DNA of 64,000 nucleotides from Cheiracanthium punctorium. Taxonomy: Eukaryota > Arthropoda > Arachnida > Araneae > Cheiracanthiidae. Shown here piece after piece: positions 12,801 to 27,800 of this stretch. The stretch is taken from contig JAWZYV010013140.1 of the NCBI GenBank assembly GCA_038373885.1, positions 97,439 to 161,438 on the forward strand. Reading direction: 5' to 3'. Positions within the stretch are counted from its first letter, which is position 1. Each line of letters starts with the position of its first letter. A program made the position numbers and the translations under genes. The notes under the pieces are model-generated. The model was given only the letters and a program-made list of their open reading frames with translations, made no database searches and was not told the origin of the DNA.

Positions 12801-15800
12801 AAGGAAAGTGCCGTTCACGAGGAAAAAATAATGGCAACTATGAATTAAACAGTTTTTTAGCGGCGCTAGGCGGTTGACTCAACTCCCCTCACCCCATTTA
12901 TGCACGCAGTATGCAATCGTTTTCATTCTCCAAAATATATGTCTGCATATAAATGCTTCAGTAACTTCGTGAAAGCGCAAATCATGGACATTTGCTAGAC
13001 TGAATGTCCGCACATTGGGGATTGCCCGAGACGGTAAGCAAGGTAAGCATCGCATCGGGGCGCCATCTTTGAAGGGGCTTCATTTCGAACCCAGAAACGG
13101 GAAAAAAACGCGATCTGTAGAAAAAAAAAGGGGGGTATGTTTGCAGTGGCGCCACTTATTCCAGGGCTGCCCCTGTGAGGACTACGGATTTGACAGCTTC
13201 CTTCTGAACAAAGACAAAACTTTAATGACAGAAATTATTTGACGATAATGCATTTCACTATCATAATGACAACTATAGTAATATAATCTGTATCTTTGTC
13301 TCCTTAATAATACACTCATGTCCATAAATTAAGGATAATTCAGAATCACACAGAAATTGATCTCTAAAATAAAAATTTCACCTGTGGAATGATCACACAC
13401 ATCTTGAAGAAGAATATGCAAATTACAGGAAACCACCAGATGGCGTGGATGGTACGTCACAATGACGAGAGTGTAAGAGAGGGGTATGTAAGGAATGGTG
13501 GCAAAGAAGTAAAATTGTTCACAAGCGCTGTGAAAGCCTTTCAGTGCAAAAACCGCATAGTTATGGCACAAAGGAGGCATTTGGATGATGTTTTACGTGG
13601 CAGAATTATCGGACGACTGGAATGTGGACGTACCCAGCTGGAAGTATCCGAGGAACTTGGAATCGCCCAGAGTGTCATCTCCAGGCTTTGGCAACGATTC
13701 CAAGATGATGGTAATGTGAGTAGACGTCACAGCACAGGTCGCCCCCGAGTTACAACGCCGAATGAGGACCGCTATTTGGCAGTTACTGCCAAAAGAAACA
13801 GACGGAGTACAGCATCAGACCTGTCTCGTCAGCTCTCTTCAGCTACCGGTACGACAGTTTCAAGGCAGACCGTGTACAGACGCTTGGGGCACATTGGTCT
13901 ATATGCTCGTAGGCCTGTCAGATGTGTTCCACTTACCGCAACTCACTGTCGCCTGCGATTAACGTGGAGTAGAGAGCATGCATTGTGGACACCGCAACAG
14001 TGGTCTTGTGTGATGTTTTCCGACGAGTCCAGGTTTAGTTTGGAGTCTGATTCTCGCCGGACATTCATCTGGAGAGCGCCAGGTACCCGTTACCACCAAG
14101 AGAACACCATTGAAAGACAACGTTACGGTGGTGCAGGATGGCTCGTTTGGGGAGGAATTATTCTTGGTTCCAGAACTGACCTGCATGTTCAGAGTGTAAC
14201 GATGACAGGCCACATCTATCGGGATGTCATTCTGGAACAACATGTACGTTTGTTTCGGGGCGCCATGGGTGCTGAATTTGTGTTTATGGATGACAACGCC
14301 CGTCCTCACCGTGCAAACATTGTAGACGAATGCCTTCAATCGGAGGATATCACCCGTATGCATTGGCCAGCATACTCACCGGACTTGAATCCAATAGAGC
14401 ATGTGTGGGATATGCTTGGCCGACAAATTGCAGCCCGTCAACCCCCTCCCACCTGTCTACCGGAACATCGGAGTGCATTGCTTGATGAGGTGTAATATTC
14501 CCCAAGATCAGATTGATCATTTGATACTCAGCATGCCTAGGCGTTGTCAGGCCTGTATTGCATCGTCCGGGAGACATACTCCGTATTAACCATCCTACTA
14601 ACCATGTTATACTGTTTTTTGTAAATAGTTTCTTTTTTGAAATTTGGTCAAGGGAGTAAAACTTGCAATTTTTATTAATTATGTCAAACATATAGCATCT
14701 TTTTTTGCTCTTTACTTTTTGTTTAATAAATAGACTTTACAAATAAGTCAAATGTGTTTTGCTTCTTTCTCTTTCTTTGCCTGAACTTCATTATCCTTAA
14801 TTTATGGACATGAGTGTAGTTAAAATTTATATATCACAAGTGAAGTATGTAAGATTTTTTAACTTCACAACTAATATTACAGATGTTAATTCTTTGAAAC
14901 GCAAACATTTTCACATCAAAATAAAAGACCAACTGGATATATTGTCCGTCTCTGAAAAGTGCATCCGTTGCCATCGATCCATTTAACTACCAACAACATG
15001 GTGGTAGATCGAATCGCGCATCTGGTGCCACAGAGCTAAAGAAATTTTCTTATACAGCTGGCTGTGCGGCCGCGCAGCCTGAAGAACTTAGCATATCCAG
15101 AAAACCGTGCTTAAGGGTAAAAAGGACCTTTCAAAACCAAAAATTGTGGATTTTGACGTGCTTTTTTTTGATTCATCAGAGAAATTTTTGCTTGTTTTGA
15201 AATGAAAATTTTAAAACTTGTAAAACACAATACCAGGTTTCACAATTTAATTATGTTTTGCAGCTTGATAAATATATCTTTTTCACAATAACTTAAAATA
15301 TATACACACTTGCTCCTACACGCGACTTCGTCCGCGTCGGCTTTAGAATTAGGTCCAGAGAGAAATGAAGCAATATGTGAATAACAAAAAAGAAACAGTT
15401 TGGCACTTTTGGCTATAGACGAAAATGACTGTGTTTAAATATTATTTATTTTTTACTTATTTTGAATGAAGTATAATACATATTGTAAGCAGAATTACTA
15501 AATTTAGATTTTTTTAACGCATTTGGCAAATGGAGACAGTTACAACAATATTTACGTATTATTTTGAGTGTTCTTGCAAAAGAACTATTTATTCTTTATG
15601 AGTGTAAGGTAGCCTATAATACTCAGGAATATTGTAGCTTTCTATCAGTGAAAAATGTTTTAGAATCGGTTCAGTAGTTACAGAGATGCCCATAGAGCGT
15701 AATGTATTAGAATTATTTTGAGTGTCCCTGTAAAAGAACTATTTATGCTATATGCATGAAAGGTTGCAATAACGAAGTTATTTGGTTGCAGGCATAAATT

Positions 15801-18800
15801 TAAGATTAAAATGTCGTTGTGTGATAAGGGAGATCAGGTTCGATACACTTAGTTGCAATATAATAAAAAGACGTTAAATACTTAAAAACTATTTTATTAA
15901 AAAGATACTATTTGAAACATAAACTTATTACAACGGATGGTGGTGACTCAGCGAAAATAAAATGACGTCCTATATGGACAGTGCAATTAAGATGGAATTG
16001 ACTTAAAAATTACGCCAACACAGAATTACACATTGGCGAGAACAAACACCTGGCTGAGATAAATAATGCCAATTCCAGAGCAACCCTAAAAGTTAATCCA
16101 ATAAAATTAAAATGACGTAATCGCGAGCAAATAATTTTAAAGATGTAGCAGGGCAACAAATAATAACTTACGCCATCAGAATGCCAAGAGGGGAAACCAA
16201 AACGTACATTGTTTTTGTAAACGGACGCAATATAATCAATTTTTAGCTCAGAACGCCGCCACCGGGTCTCAGTTAGAGAAATAAACACATAAGAAAAAGG
16301 CATGCGGGAAAAGCGAATATACAGATTTAAAAGTCGAAATGTCAGAAAAAAAAAATGATAACAGAAGTGGTTTAGAATACATGATTTTGGATAGATTACA
16401 TTAAAGAAAGCCAAATCAAATGATTATTAAAATTAAATATGTGATCTCCATCACATATATATTCCAATCCTTTCAGCCGTTTTTGCATGATTGAATCACA
16501 AACATCCAAACACGAACATACAAACGTTCACGTTTATAATATTAGTAGGATTTGAAAAATTATGAACTTTAAGAAACACATTTGGACTTAATTACTTCTT
16601 ATGCTTTTTAATTTAGCGTAAAACTGACGTAATTTCTATGCCATTTCATGTTTTTCAAATGCACGCGACTCTCCATTGTAGTAATAAATTTCTGCTTTAT
16701 TTCAAAAGCATAAATCATTTTATGCTGGCGAAACTCGCCAAGCATGGCAACCTAAAAGCGATTTTTAATTAACAATTATAAAAGTAATTTAAATTTTAAA
16801 ATTCTGATTTCCAGGTGAACATTATCGAACGCATGTGTTTATATGTTCAAAATTTCAGAGCTCTGCGTGCTGTAGATTTGTCTGGTGATCGCACAAATAC
16901 AGATTTACAGACATTCATTTTTATAATTAAAGATAATTAGAAAACGTAAATGGAATTACCTCCTGTTTCCCACAAGATAACTTTTTTAAAATATAAAATA
17001 GAACACTCTTATATCAAATTAAAGCTAAATATTGCCTTTATTCTATACACTTCATATTTTTAAATTATCTAACATTTTAATATTTTTTAAAAATAAAAAT
17101 TTCGTATAATTTTTTTAATTATTGAATTTTTTATGATTTATCGTGCTATAAAATTAAAGGTCTCATTATCAAAACTGAGGTTCAGAGAATGAAGATCTAT
17201 ATGTACAACCTGTTATGTAACATTTCACAACTTTAAATTCATTTAAGAAATCTTCTGTTAAAGTATAAAAATCCGAAACTGAGAAAATCAAGATTGTTTG
17301 CATTGCATTTAAAGGGAAAGTCGGTGCTAGATTTTATGGTTTTAATTACTGATTAATTTTCGTTCGATTTCGATACTTTTTGTTTTAGAATACTGCTGAC
17401 AGTTTGAATTACTTTCTTACAATTTATTTTTCGAAGGCGCAAAGGCCCTTTCTTCCTTTAAACATTTTACCTTCGAATGAATGACCCGATAAAAATAGCA
17501 GACATGTATTTATAAATCTATCGACAATGTTAAGAAGATATTTTTGATGTTCTGTCATGTTGCAATTCGTCCATTGTTTGGAGCGTGTACCAAAGACTTG
17601 TTAGCTAATTATCAAAAAGTTTATGAAACGCATTATAAATTCGAAGAAAAGCATCGTGACACTAAGATTATAAAAGAATTACTTTTATTTCAAACGAAGT
17701 CATTCGTGATTTAAAAGCACCGAATTGCTTGATCATCTTAATTTGTTGTTTTATCAGAAATGCCCTACCTCTCCAGAAGTTTTAATTATTTATAGTTTTT
17801 AAATTTACTTAAAGAGGTTAAATCTATATATAAGCATACTAGACATTGGTAAATTAAACAGTTTAATAAACTTCATTTATTTATAATTCATGACTCTGAG
17901 TCATATAAAAGTTAAAATTTGGTATTTATAATAATGAAAAAAAAGAATTTTTTTTTTTCAAAATTAACTTTATAGACGTTAGAAACTGTGTCAAAAATTA
18001 CTATTGAAAAAAGGGACTCTTGATTTAAGATTAAAAATCATTCATTTCGGTCTTAGATTTAGATGCAAAAAGGCAGGAAAACAAAATCAGTAGGTCTGAC
18101 CACCTAGTTTACCAAAGCGCAAGTTCCAATAACTTATCAAGAAATCAGGCAGTAGGTCAAAAAAAAAAAAAAAAAAAAACTTGAAATTGCGTCGCTTCAC
18201 CATTGGGTGTGAGTAGATGCAATGTTGAAAAGCAAAATATTGCAAATTTATAGTACCAGTTTTAATATATAAGCCCCATTATGTTACGTATATAAAAAGA
18301 AAAGTTTCAAATTATACACCTATTCTCCCTCAAATAAAAAGGAAAAATGCACTAAATTATCGGGAGCATAGGCGTCGGCAGAATGTTTTCTAGGAGGAAA
18401 AATATTACTTTAACAGATGGTTACCATGTCAGAAAAAAACAAAAAAAGCAGAGGAAAAAATGGCTTATAAAAATCCAGGGGGGAGAGAGAGTGCTCCCCC
18501 TTGCCCTATGCTGCCAACACCCATGATCAGGAGGAAAATTTAAGCCATCAAAGGATGCATACTCTAATAACATTTTCAGTAATATCATCTTGTGATTTAA
18601 TTTTGCACCTGAATTTACAGTATGAGTTGAAATTCAAATGAAAAATGTCAAAAACCTAGTTAAAGTATAATTATAGGATGTTTAAAAAGAAACTCAGAGA
18701 AAGCTAAGAAAAAAAAAACATACTTTTAAGGAAGTCTGAGATTTTCACGTTCAGTTGATGCACTGAGATCTGATTGATTAGCATATAACCTGTTTAAAAT

Positions 18801-21770
18801 AAATAAAAACTTTGTATAAAACGCACATAAAATTATACTTATAGAAAGAGTTCAGTTCCCACTGTCTTGTGAGACGAAGGGCTTCCTGAACAATGAGGAA
18901 GACTGAACGAATTTTCAGTCGAAACGATCGTATCTTTCCATAAGTATCATTTAATGTGTGTGTGTTTTTTTTTACATAAGATTTATTTATTTTATCGTTT
19001 AGCGCCAGTATTTTGAGTGTTTATCGATATATCCTGTTTATTTAATCAAAAGATCGGATCCATTATCATATATCTTATTTGTTTATTTAATTAAAATTAG
19101 CTTAATATTTAATTTTGAGATCTTTTCTTTTTCTGGATTTAATTTTTTGTGTTTATATATTGCCTTCCTTCTATAACCACCCGATCACGTTTTAAAATGG
19201 AACAAATTTTTATCTCCTTTTGTGAAGTAATATTTCCTAACATGTAATCGGATGAAATGGATGAATCGGATGAGAATGAAATTTCTATTTCTGAGCAAAA
19301 TTGTTTTTATGGACACCTTTACTTTTTTTTATAACTCATTTTCAGAATTATGTACGCTTTTATTTTATCATATGATTACGTTTCTTCATAATGTTTCTAT
19401 GTAAGGAAAATATTTTTTCAACATCGTTGTAAGTTATTGGTGGGTTACTTCAAAGCATGTTTTCAACGCAATTACTCAGGAACCAGACTATATGCGAACA
19501 CGTGATGAGTATTAAAAAAAATCTGAAAAAATTCAGGGATGTCAGTCATCTGATTTAAATTTCTATATTCAAGTTATTTTAAAAGATATTAATCAGTTAC
19601 TGAAGAAAAAGCATCATCTTTGCCATGGTTGGCGTTTTTCGGTCTCATAAAATGATTTAGGTTCTTGAGTCAAAAAAGGACTAAAATGCCTTTCGTAAAA
19701 ATAATTGAAAAATGCACTACTTATTTTTAATCAAAATATCGCCTGCATGTGAAAATAGAGATAGAATTAATTGTTTTAAGTAAAGGAGTAAGGATTTATT
19801 GTAACAAAATATACATTACTTTAGAGTTTTGTGAAACAGTAAAATTTCTGGTTTAATAAGTTTAGCGATTTTGAGCAGGTAGGTTGTATAGGTTAAAAGA
19901 AGGGGGGGGGGAAGCAACCATAAGTAATTCTGCGTTAATAAAGACCCCTGTAGCTTTAACAAAAGAAACTACATGAAAGTTTTTTTCCCCCTATACATAT
20001 TACAATTGTTTCTCTAAAAAATATTCTATACATAATTATTTTAAGTTCTACCTTCCCGTAGAAGCCTAAATTACAGTTAAATATCTACAAATAATTTTTC
20101 TTGAAATCCCAAATTAAATAAATACTTACTTTATTTGTTAAGAACTGTTTGTAAATTACACACTTTCGTTTATTTAAAAATTTCGTATTTATCAATTATA
20201 GTTTTATGATTTCGATGTCGAGCAAAAAAAATTTTAAAAATAAAGGTTGTATTATAATTATGTGCTAACATCTTAAAACATCTTAAATGCTTTTGAAAAC
20301 TGAATTCATTGTTAAAATATGTATACCGGAAAATATGTAGTACATGCTTGGTTTTGCAAGTAGGCCAAAGACATTACAAATTTACTAAAGTGCATACGTA
20401 GTTTTATATAGCTTAAAGTAAATGGCTAACACTAACACTAACTCCACAGTAAATCAATGCTTATCCCATTAGGCCTATCGAATCCAACACGGCTAAGTTT
20501 AGGAGGTCGATTGTTGCTCAAAAAATACCAAAGGGTAAATCCTAGCTCTTAGACTGTCTAATCACTTATCATATTCGAATAAAATAAAAGCCAGAGTCAT
20601 CATGCCAGGAACCTGATTTTGCAGTTTTCCTGGATTGGGTTAAGGATAAGTTTTTACATTTTCTTCCAACAGAAGAGGTTGATCATTATTTTTTTTTTTT
20701 TCGTTGCTTAAAATAATTGGAAAAAATCCTCAATTTTATTTGAAGCAGTTTTAAGGGATGTTTTAATTGCGAGGGCAGTAAATTTTAAGTCCACTTTTTA
20801 ACCTTTTAACGCGCAGTGTTCCCGCTATGGGAACACCAAACTCTGACGTTTTGACTGTTGCCAGTCACGAAGAATAGATTTGATTTCTATAAAAATAGTT
20901 GCGGGTGACATAGCTCCACGAGAATCCTTTACTTTTTAGCACGTCATTTCCCGTAAAAAAATTGTCACGATTATTTTTAACAGCACTGACATCTGCTGAA
21001 AAATGGAAGAATGCGAGAACAGCTGGACAGATTGCCCAATGTTGAAAAAAGGACAGCCGTTGGCATCGCTCGACTTAACTACCAGCAATATGGCGGACGA
21101 TCGAAACGTTCATTACCCTTCAAAGGGTTAAAAGGCTCTTGAGGATCCACTGATGCTCCCTAACATGGGTGGTCCGATGTCCGATGTGCGCCGCAGAGAG
21201 ATTGTGGAGGGAAAAGGGGGATAGATTGAAGTTCCGAATGTCTATTTTGTGTACGTGTTAGCACAAGCTTCTCCGACTTTAAAATGAAGCTCCTGGTCTA
21301 ACATCCTGGAGCTGATATTGGCCTTCTTTTACAATGACAATGTTCAAATCAATCTTACCAAATAAGGTAAAAATGGGGCTGGGTGGACGAGAAACCTCCT
21401 CAAGATCTTTTCTATATAACAACAAGAAAAATTAATCATGACGAAACCATTGTTTAAAAAACACTTTCTTATACACAATCATTCATTGTCTATTTTGTGT
21501 AAGTGAGTTTTAGAGTCTCTTCAGATTATTTGACTTTTAGGAGTTCTAAAGCTTGATTTTAAATGTTGGAGATCTGTTTTGTGTTTTAAACTTTAAGTTA
21601 ATTTCGAATAATGCAGATGTTTTTATAATTTCAGATGATCTATAATACAGGCTTGTTGTTGAGAGATTTGTAATTTTGGTTTACATTTTAATAAAGCTGG
21701 AGACTGGTGGCCTGTCCACGGAGGACGGTATGATCGCAAACCCAATTTGGGGTCGGTTCCCTCTCGTGTG

Positions 21771-21805
<35 letters not shown>

Positions 21806-24800
21806 TAGATACATTACTGCTTAACCCTTTGAACCGCAGCCATTTCCCAATGCTGGAAAAAAGGTCAGCTGTGCCACTGCACAGTCACCTGTGTCAAAAT
21901 AGGATCTCTGGATCTGTCGCACGCGATGAACGATTCGATCGACCGGCATGCCGACGATGTCGATGTACTTTTCTGCGCCTATCTCGTAAAACACTGGAGC
22001 CCAACGTGGATTCAACTACCCCAACCGGGAAGCAACGATGGAAACCTAAAGGAGAATCGTCAACGCCGATAATGAAAGTGAACAGGTTAAAGCAATTAAG
22101 ACTATTTTTTTTAATGAATTACAACAATAATGAAAATATTCTAAAACTAGCTGAAGTACCCGTCGTTGACGGGTTAGTACTGAATGCAAATTTCTAAAAG
22201 CAAGAACTTTCGTCAGCATTGTTGGAGTACACAGAATGGATGTAGTATGTAGCCAAAGTAAAGAAAGCGCAATTATAATTTTTATGTATTGTTAAAATAT
22301 TACAGGTTAGAGAGTAACTAAGTAATATCATTTCATTCGCTTTAGTCGTAATTATGGGATGCGTGAACGAATATTTACACATATTCAAATAATTTTCGCA
22401 AAATCTCAAAATCTAATCAACATTTTTGAAAAATTGGAAGCCTAGAATTTAAGTTGAGTGACAACCTATCATGTCACCCAATTTTGTTTAATTCCCTGCT
22501 GTCTTTATTTCGTGATGCTGGAACAAACATTTTAGCATTTTTAATCGATTTTCACAAAATCTCAAAATGTAATCAAAATATTTTAAAAATTCAATACCTA
22601 TAAATTAAGATTAGCAACTACCTATCATATCACCAAATTTCGTATTAGTCGTTATTACGCGGTGCTTGAAAAAATATAACCGCATTTTGGGAGAATTTTC
22701 ACAAAATCTCAAAATCTAATAAAAAGTTTAAAAAATTGGACACCTATACTTTATGTTGAACAACAACCTATCATGTGACCAAATTTCATATCATTCGCTT
22801 TAGTCGTTATTACGTAATGTGTGAACAAAAATTTACTCAGTTTGAAACGATTTTCGCAAAATCCCAAAATCTGATCAGTTTTTTTTAGATGCTTATAGTT
22901 TAAGGTGACCACCTATCATTTCACCAAATACCATTTTTTCACCTTTGCAGTTATTACGTGATGTGCGAACACAATACGCAGTGTGGAGCAATTTTCGCAA
23001 AATCTCAAAATCTAATCAAGATTTTTTTTAATTCGACGCCTATGTTTTAAGTTGAGTGACTACCTGTCATGACACCCAATTTCATATCATTCGCTTCAGT
23101 CGTTTTTACGTGATGCTTGAACACAAATTAACGCAGTTTGAAACGATTTTCACAAAATCTGAAAATCTAATCAATATTTTTTAAAAATTCGACGCCTATG
23201 TTTTAAATTGAGTGACCACCTATCATGACACCCAATTTCATATCATTCGCTTCAGCCGTTTTTACGTGATGCTTAAACAAAAAAAGCGTCACGGACAGAA
23301 TGACAGAATGACAGAAGGACAGAAGGACAGAATGACAGAATGACAGACAGACAAACTTTTTTTTTAGGGTCGCATCGGATTCCCGGGTGCTTGAAACGGA
23401 TAGAAATCGCAAAATTTTTGAATTCCAAGAAATGTACAGACAAAAGTCTAATTTTATTTATATAGATATCCATGCATAGGGAATTGAAAAAGGATAAATC
23501 ATCCCAAACGTATCGATTATAAGGCACTTTCCGACACAAAACTCTTTATGCACCAGATGTAGAGTCAAATTTTGCGATATTTTGAAAATAACCTTAAAAG
23601 TGATGTCTACCAATGTAATTTTGCAAGACGCTGTAAAGAAATTAATTTTGTTTCCATTCTTTAACATTTTCCAACCAGGTTCAAAAGTGTGAATGATTTC
23701 GGTTTTTGTCTGTCTGTCTGTCCCTCCGTCCGTGCTCTAACTTCGGTAAATATGCATCGATTACTACGAAATTTACTTGTTTTTTCTACGTACAGTACCA
23801 AGTACCCTATTGAAAATGGTATATGTAGCATTTACAGAAGTTTTACAGGAATTTTCAGAAGAATTCCCGAACATTCCACTTTTTTTCCGCTTGGCTGTAT
23901 AAATTCTGTCCTCTTCAAAATATATACTCTAACAACTAAATTTTTCCGAATTGGCTAGTTCTTCAAGTGTTTTACATTGGAATGAGTGAAGGAGAAAATA
24001 TTGTTGCTAGACTGACTTTCCGAACCAGGCCAAACTTTAAAAAAAGTACTATCCAAAAAAGGTGTATTTGTTAAATGACATCATCACAAAAAAAATTAAG
24101 GAATTTTGTTAATTAACTGGAGAGCCATTGTGATGTCAGCTATTTATGATACTTGTAGGATTGTATTAAGGGGTTATTATTGTGAGAATTGTAGCGTCAC
24201 AACCAAACAAGGGAATTATTTCCAGCACTTCGGAATCCGGAAAGATTCCGCAAACGCAGAACAGGAGAAATTCCTTGAATTTCACTAACTAGAATTTCAA
24301 GAACATGTCCATTCGCTATTACTTTTTCTCAAGCCCCAAAATTCATGTGCGAAATGCTGATCTTCATTGGCTGAGGCTGGAAAACCTAGAGGTATCATTT
24401 CAACATGGTAGATATTGGAGCTACGACAGATTTTACGTGCACCAGCTCTCTTCGTACACGGTTCCACAGCAGTCCAGTCGATAAAGGTTGCCACCCTTCT
24501 GAAAATAGTCATCCAATGGTATTACAATGCAAAATTTCTCTAGATTGACTGTAGAAGTCTCCCATTTTACCATCTAATGAGAAAACAGCAATAGCAAAAA
24601 AGGAATTCCTTATCTGTTGTCAAAATTTCTGTACATTTTTTCTCCAATGGAATAAAAAAATACTATTTGTTAAAGCTAAGGATTAAAAAATTGCAAATTT
24701 ATTAAAAAGCCAACAATAAAATTTACAATCAACTGCTTACTATTAAAGCAAAATTCATCCAATCTGGCCTTAAAAAGGCCAATCTAGGACCCTGGTGAAA

Positions 24801-27800
24801 TAATCCATTTCGTCCGTCTACTTACTTCTTTTCTTTTTTTTTTTTTTTTTTCTTCCTTTTCAGAACCCCCGCTGTCCACGGAGCACTGTCCCCGCTTGTA
24901 CGGTCTGTACGCCCATGAAACGGACTGCGGCCGTTTCTGGAAATGCGTCGAGGGCCACGCTTTCGCCTTCCACTGTCCGGAGGGACTGGCTTACAACGAG
25001 TACAGCGCCCACTGCGACTGGCCCGACATGGTGGAGAACTGCGAATCTGAAGGTGATTAAGATCCATCAGTTTCTTCATCAATTTATGCACGAAATATGG
25101 CTGCTTAAATGGGCTTCTTCAGTATCTGCAGGGAAACGATCACAGCAGTGCCTTTCTATGAAGAAAGCTGCCTTTTCAAATTCAAGGCTTTAGAACGAAC
25201 TATTGAGTATTATTCAAATACTCTTTTTTATCCCCATTCTGAAAATAGTTGTTGCTGTTGTTGCTAATGTCCTCTGGCTAACCGCGGAGCGGCGCCAAAT
25301 CTTTCATACAGGGCGACGATGAGCGAAATGGATCCATTTCCATGTTATCGACATCGAGCCTCAGTGAGGGGAATACCGACTTAGCTCGGAGTCTCTTAAT
25401 TTAGAACCAATTTCAGATGAAAGACCACCGCTTGGATTAGCACACCTAGAGGTATCATTTCAACATGGAAGACGTTGGAGTTATTCAGATTTTAAGTGCA
25501 CCAGCTCTCTTTAGCGTACATGGTTCCACAGCAGTCCAGTCGAGAAAAGTTGCCACCCTTCTGAAAACAGTCATTTAATGGTATTACAATGCAAAATTTC
25601 TCTTGCAAAATTCAATTAGAAAATCAGAATAAGAATAATTCCAATCTGATTAATGTTCTTCTAACAGCATCAGAGAAATTTTGTATCTTAATAACATTAG
25701 ATCAAAGTTTTCAGAGTGAAAGGTGAAAAAGGATGTTTGAAAAGTGTTCATAGCTCTTCCTGAGACATTGAATTCGGAAACACAATTTCTCCGTAGAAAG
25801 GCATTGAGAGGACTGTTTCATCAAAGGGAGTGAAGATGCCCCTTAACCATCTTAGCCGCTGAGAAGTTAAACTCTGTTCACTAAACACTAGTTTTCTCTG
25901 CAACACATTTTACATTTTTCGTTTTAACGGAAATACTCCCATAACATAAACTACTTCTTAACTTTAAAGGCTGAAAATATTATCAATAATTTTCTCGATT
26001 TACAATTGCTTTGTCAGCATTCGTTCTCTTTTTATTATGTTGAAACGGGGCGCTCAAAATAAAGGTTTTTTTATTTGTTTTATTGCTATATCTTAAACAT
26101 GGGTTTAACCTGCTCCCTCTAGTCTTTAAAAAGAAGCAAAGTTTGAGATTAACTTTCAGTGCCGAGAGTTACCTCCTTTCAATAGCCTCAAAATTAATTG
26201 AATGCCATTAAGCATAGTTGTGGCGTTTATTTTTAGTTATGAGTCAATAGTTGCATATATGCATATTACATAACTACAATAATAAGAAAATATATCACTA
26301 ATATCTTTCGTAAAGTAAAATATTCTCTCGGTTGTTAAATCGAGAGAGCAATTGACAACATTATATGTTTTTTAAATTATGAAAAGAATGTTACAAATCA
26401 TCGTTTATAAATTAGATGAATGTGAAACGATCTATCACCATGCACGACCGAGTGTGTAGTAAAAAGAAATAAATGTCCGTTCGTAATTTTTACATGCCCG
26501 AGCAAGTAGGACAATAGATTTTCCGAACCCTGTTTCCCAATACTTACTAACACCCTAATGCACTTTCGGATGATATTTTACAGTGCATTAGGAAAAACAG
26601 CAGTGGCTATCATGTTACTTTTTAACTAAATGTTTTCCCCTCCATCTTCAGATGTGCTTGGTTTTCGATGCCCTCAACCCACAGACAGAGAGCTTCAAGA
26701 ATTTACAGAACCCCGTTATCCGTATCCGGGAGACTGTAGAAAACACTATGTCTGCATTTTGACTCCTGACGGTTCCAGACAACCCAGGCTGTTGGCCTGT
26801 GATCCTGGCTTGGTATTCAATCCGCAGACGTCCTTGTGCGATGATCCTGAAAATGTTCAGGGATGGTAAGTTCTCTCAAACATTTCTGATCTTTGTTTCA
26901 TTCCAGATATTTAGAATCTGGAGGAACAAGCGCTGCAATATTACTTTGGGGCATAAGGATACAAAAAAAAAAATCACCACCATTCACAAATTTTATCACA
27001 GAACAAGTGTAAAAGTAAACTTTATACGCCCCTCTCCCCATAATGTATCCTAGTGGATTGGCGTTCGTAGGTTCAAGAGAATCGTGGGTAATACGTCACT
27101 CCATTTCAAATTATTATGGACTTTTATGCAGCCTTAATTGATCTGTGGAAGCTTTCTAGCTTGTTGTTGCACTGCTGGTGGCGTGCTGAAAGTATGTGAA
27201 AGCTTAATCCCTAAGATTTTTAACAGGGTGTTTAAATATGTCAAATGAAAACAGAGCTCCTCGATTAGTAATTAGGTGAATAGGAATTCCGAATCTTGCA
27301 ATCCAATAGCTGTAGAAAACTTTCGCTACAGTATCCGTAGAGATGTTTTTTCGTGGAATAATTTCCATCCAACTTGTGTACCGATCTATACATGTGAGAC
27401 AGTATGTACTTCCATTTGAGGGAATCAATGGGCCTACCAGATCAATACTTACAGCTCCGGGAAAAAACTTGCTTGCCACTTGCATTTTATTCGGCCGTCG
27501 TTCGTCGTACAGCACAGTTACATGTGCAAATCGTTTAGGATAAACATACACTGTAATTTGCTATGCGTAAAATTTGCATGAGGGTCCATCTCCATACTTA
27601 AGTTTGCAGCAATTTTTTTTTCCAATAAACACCTAGATTTCACTTCCTGTTTCAAAAATTAGCTCATTTTAATCCCGGATACCAATTTTCAATACATTTG
27701 AACGAAAAATGAATGAGTTATGAGCTTAGAAAATTTCCACCCCCTTAAAATATTTTTTCATATTTCAGCTCATATCTCATAAGATTTTCCCCCTACTATT

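Noticed and set aside
16010..16414. 134-codon minus-strand ORF
   Set aside because: No motif recognised, biased composition, and it lies wholly within a repeat-like element; probably chance.
21676..22197. 173-codon + strand ORF with a poly-Lys run
   Set aside because: It reads through an A-run and a piggyBac-like MITE; the composition is not that of a gene.
23203..23539. Overlapping ORFs rich in Leu/Ser/Phe/Cys/His repeats
   Set aside because: They come from the TGACAGAA microsatellite of the Helitron-like element read in several frames.
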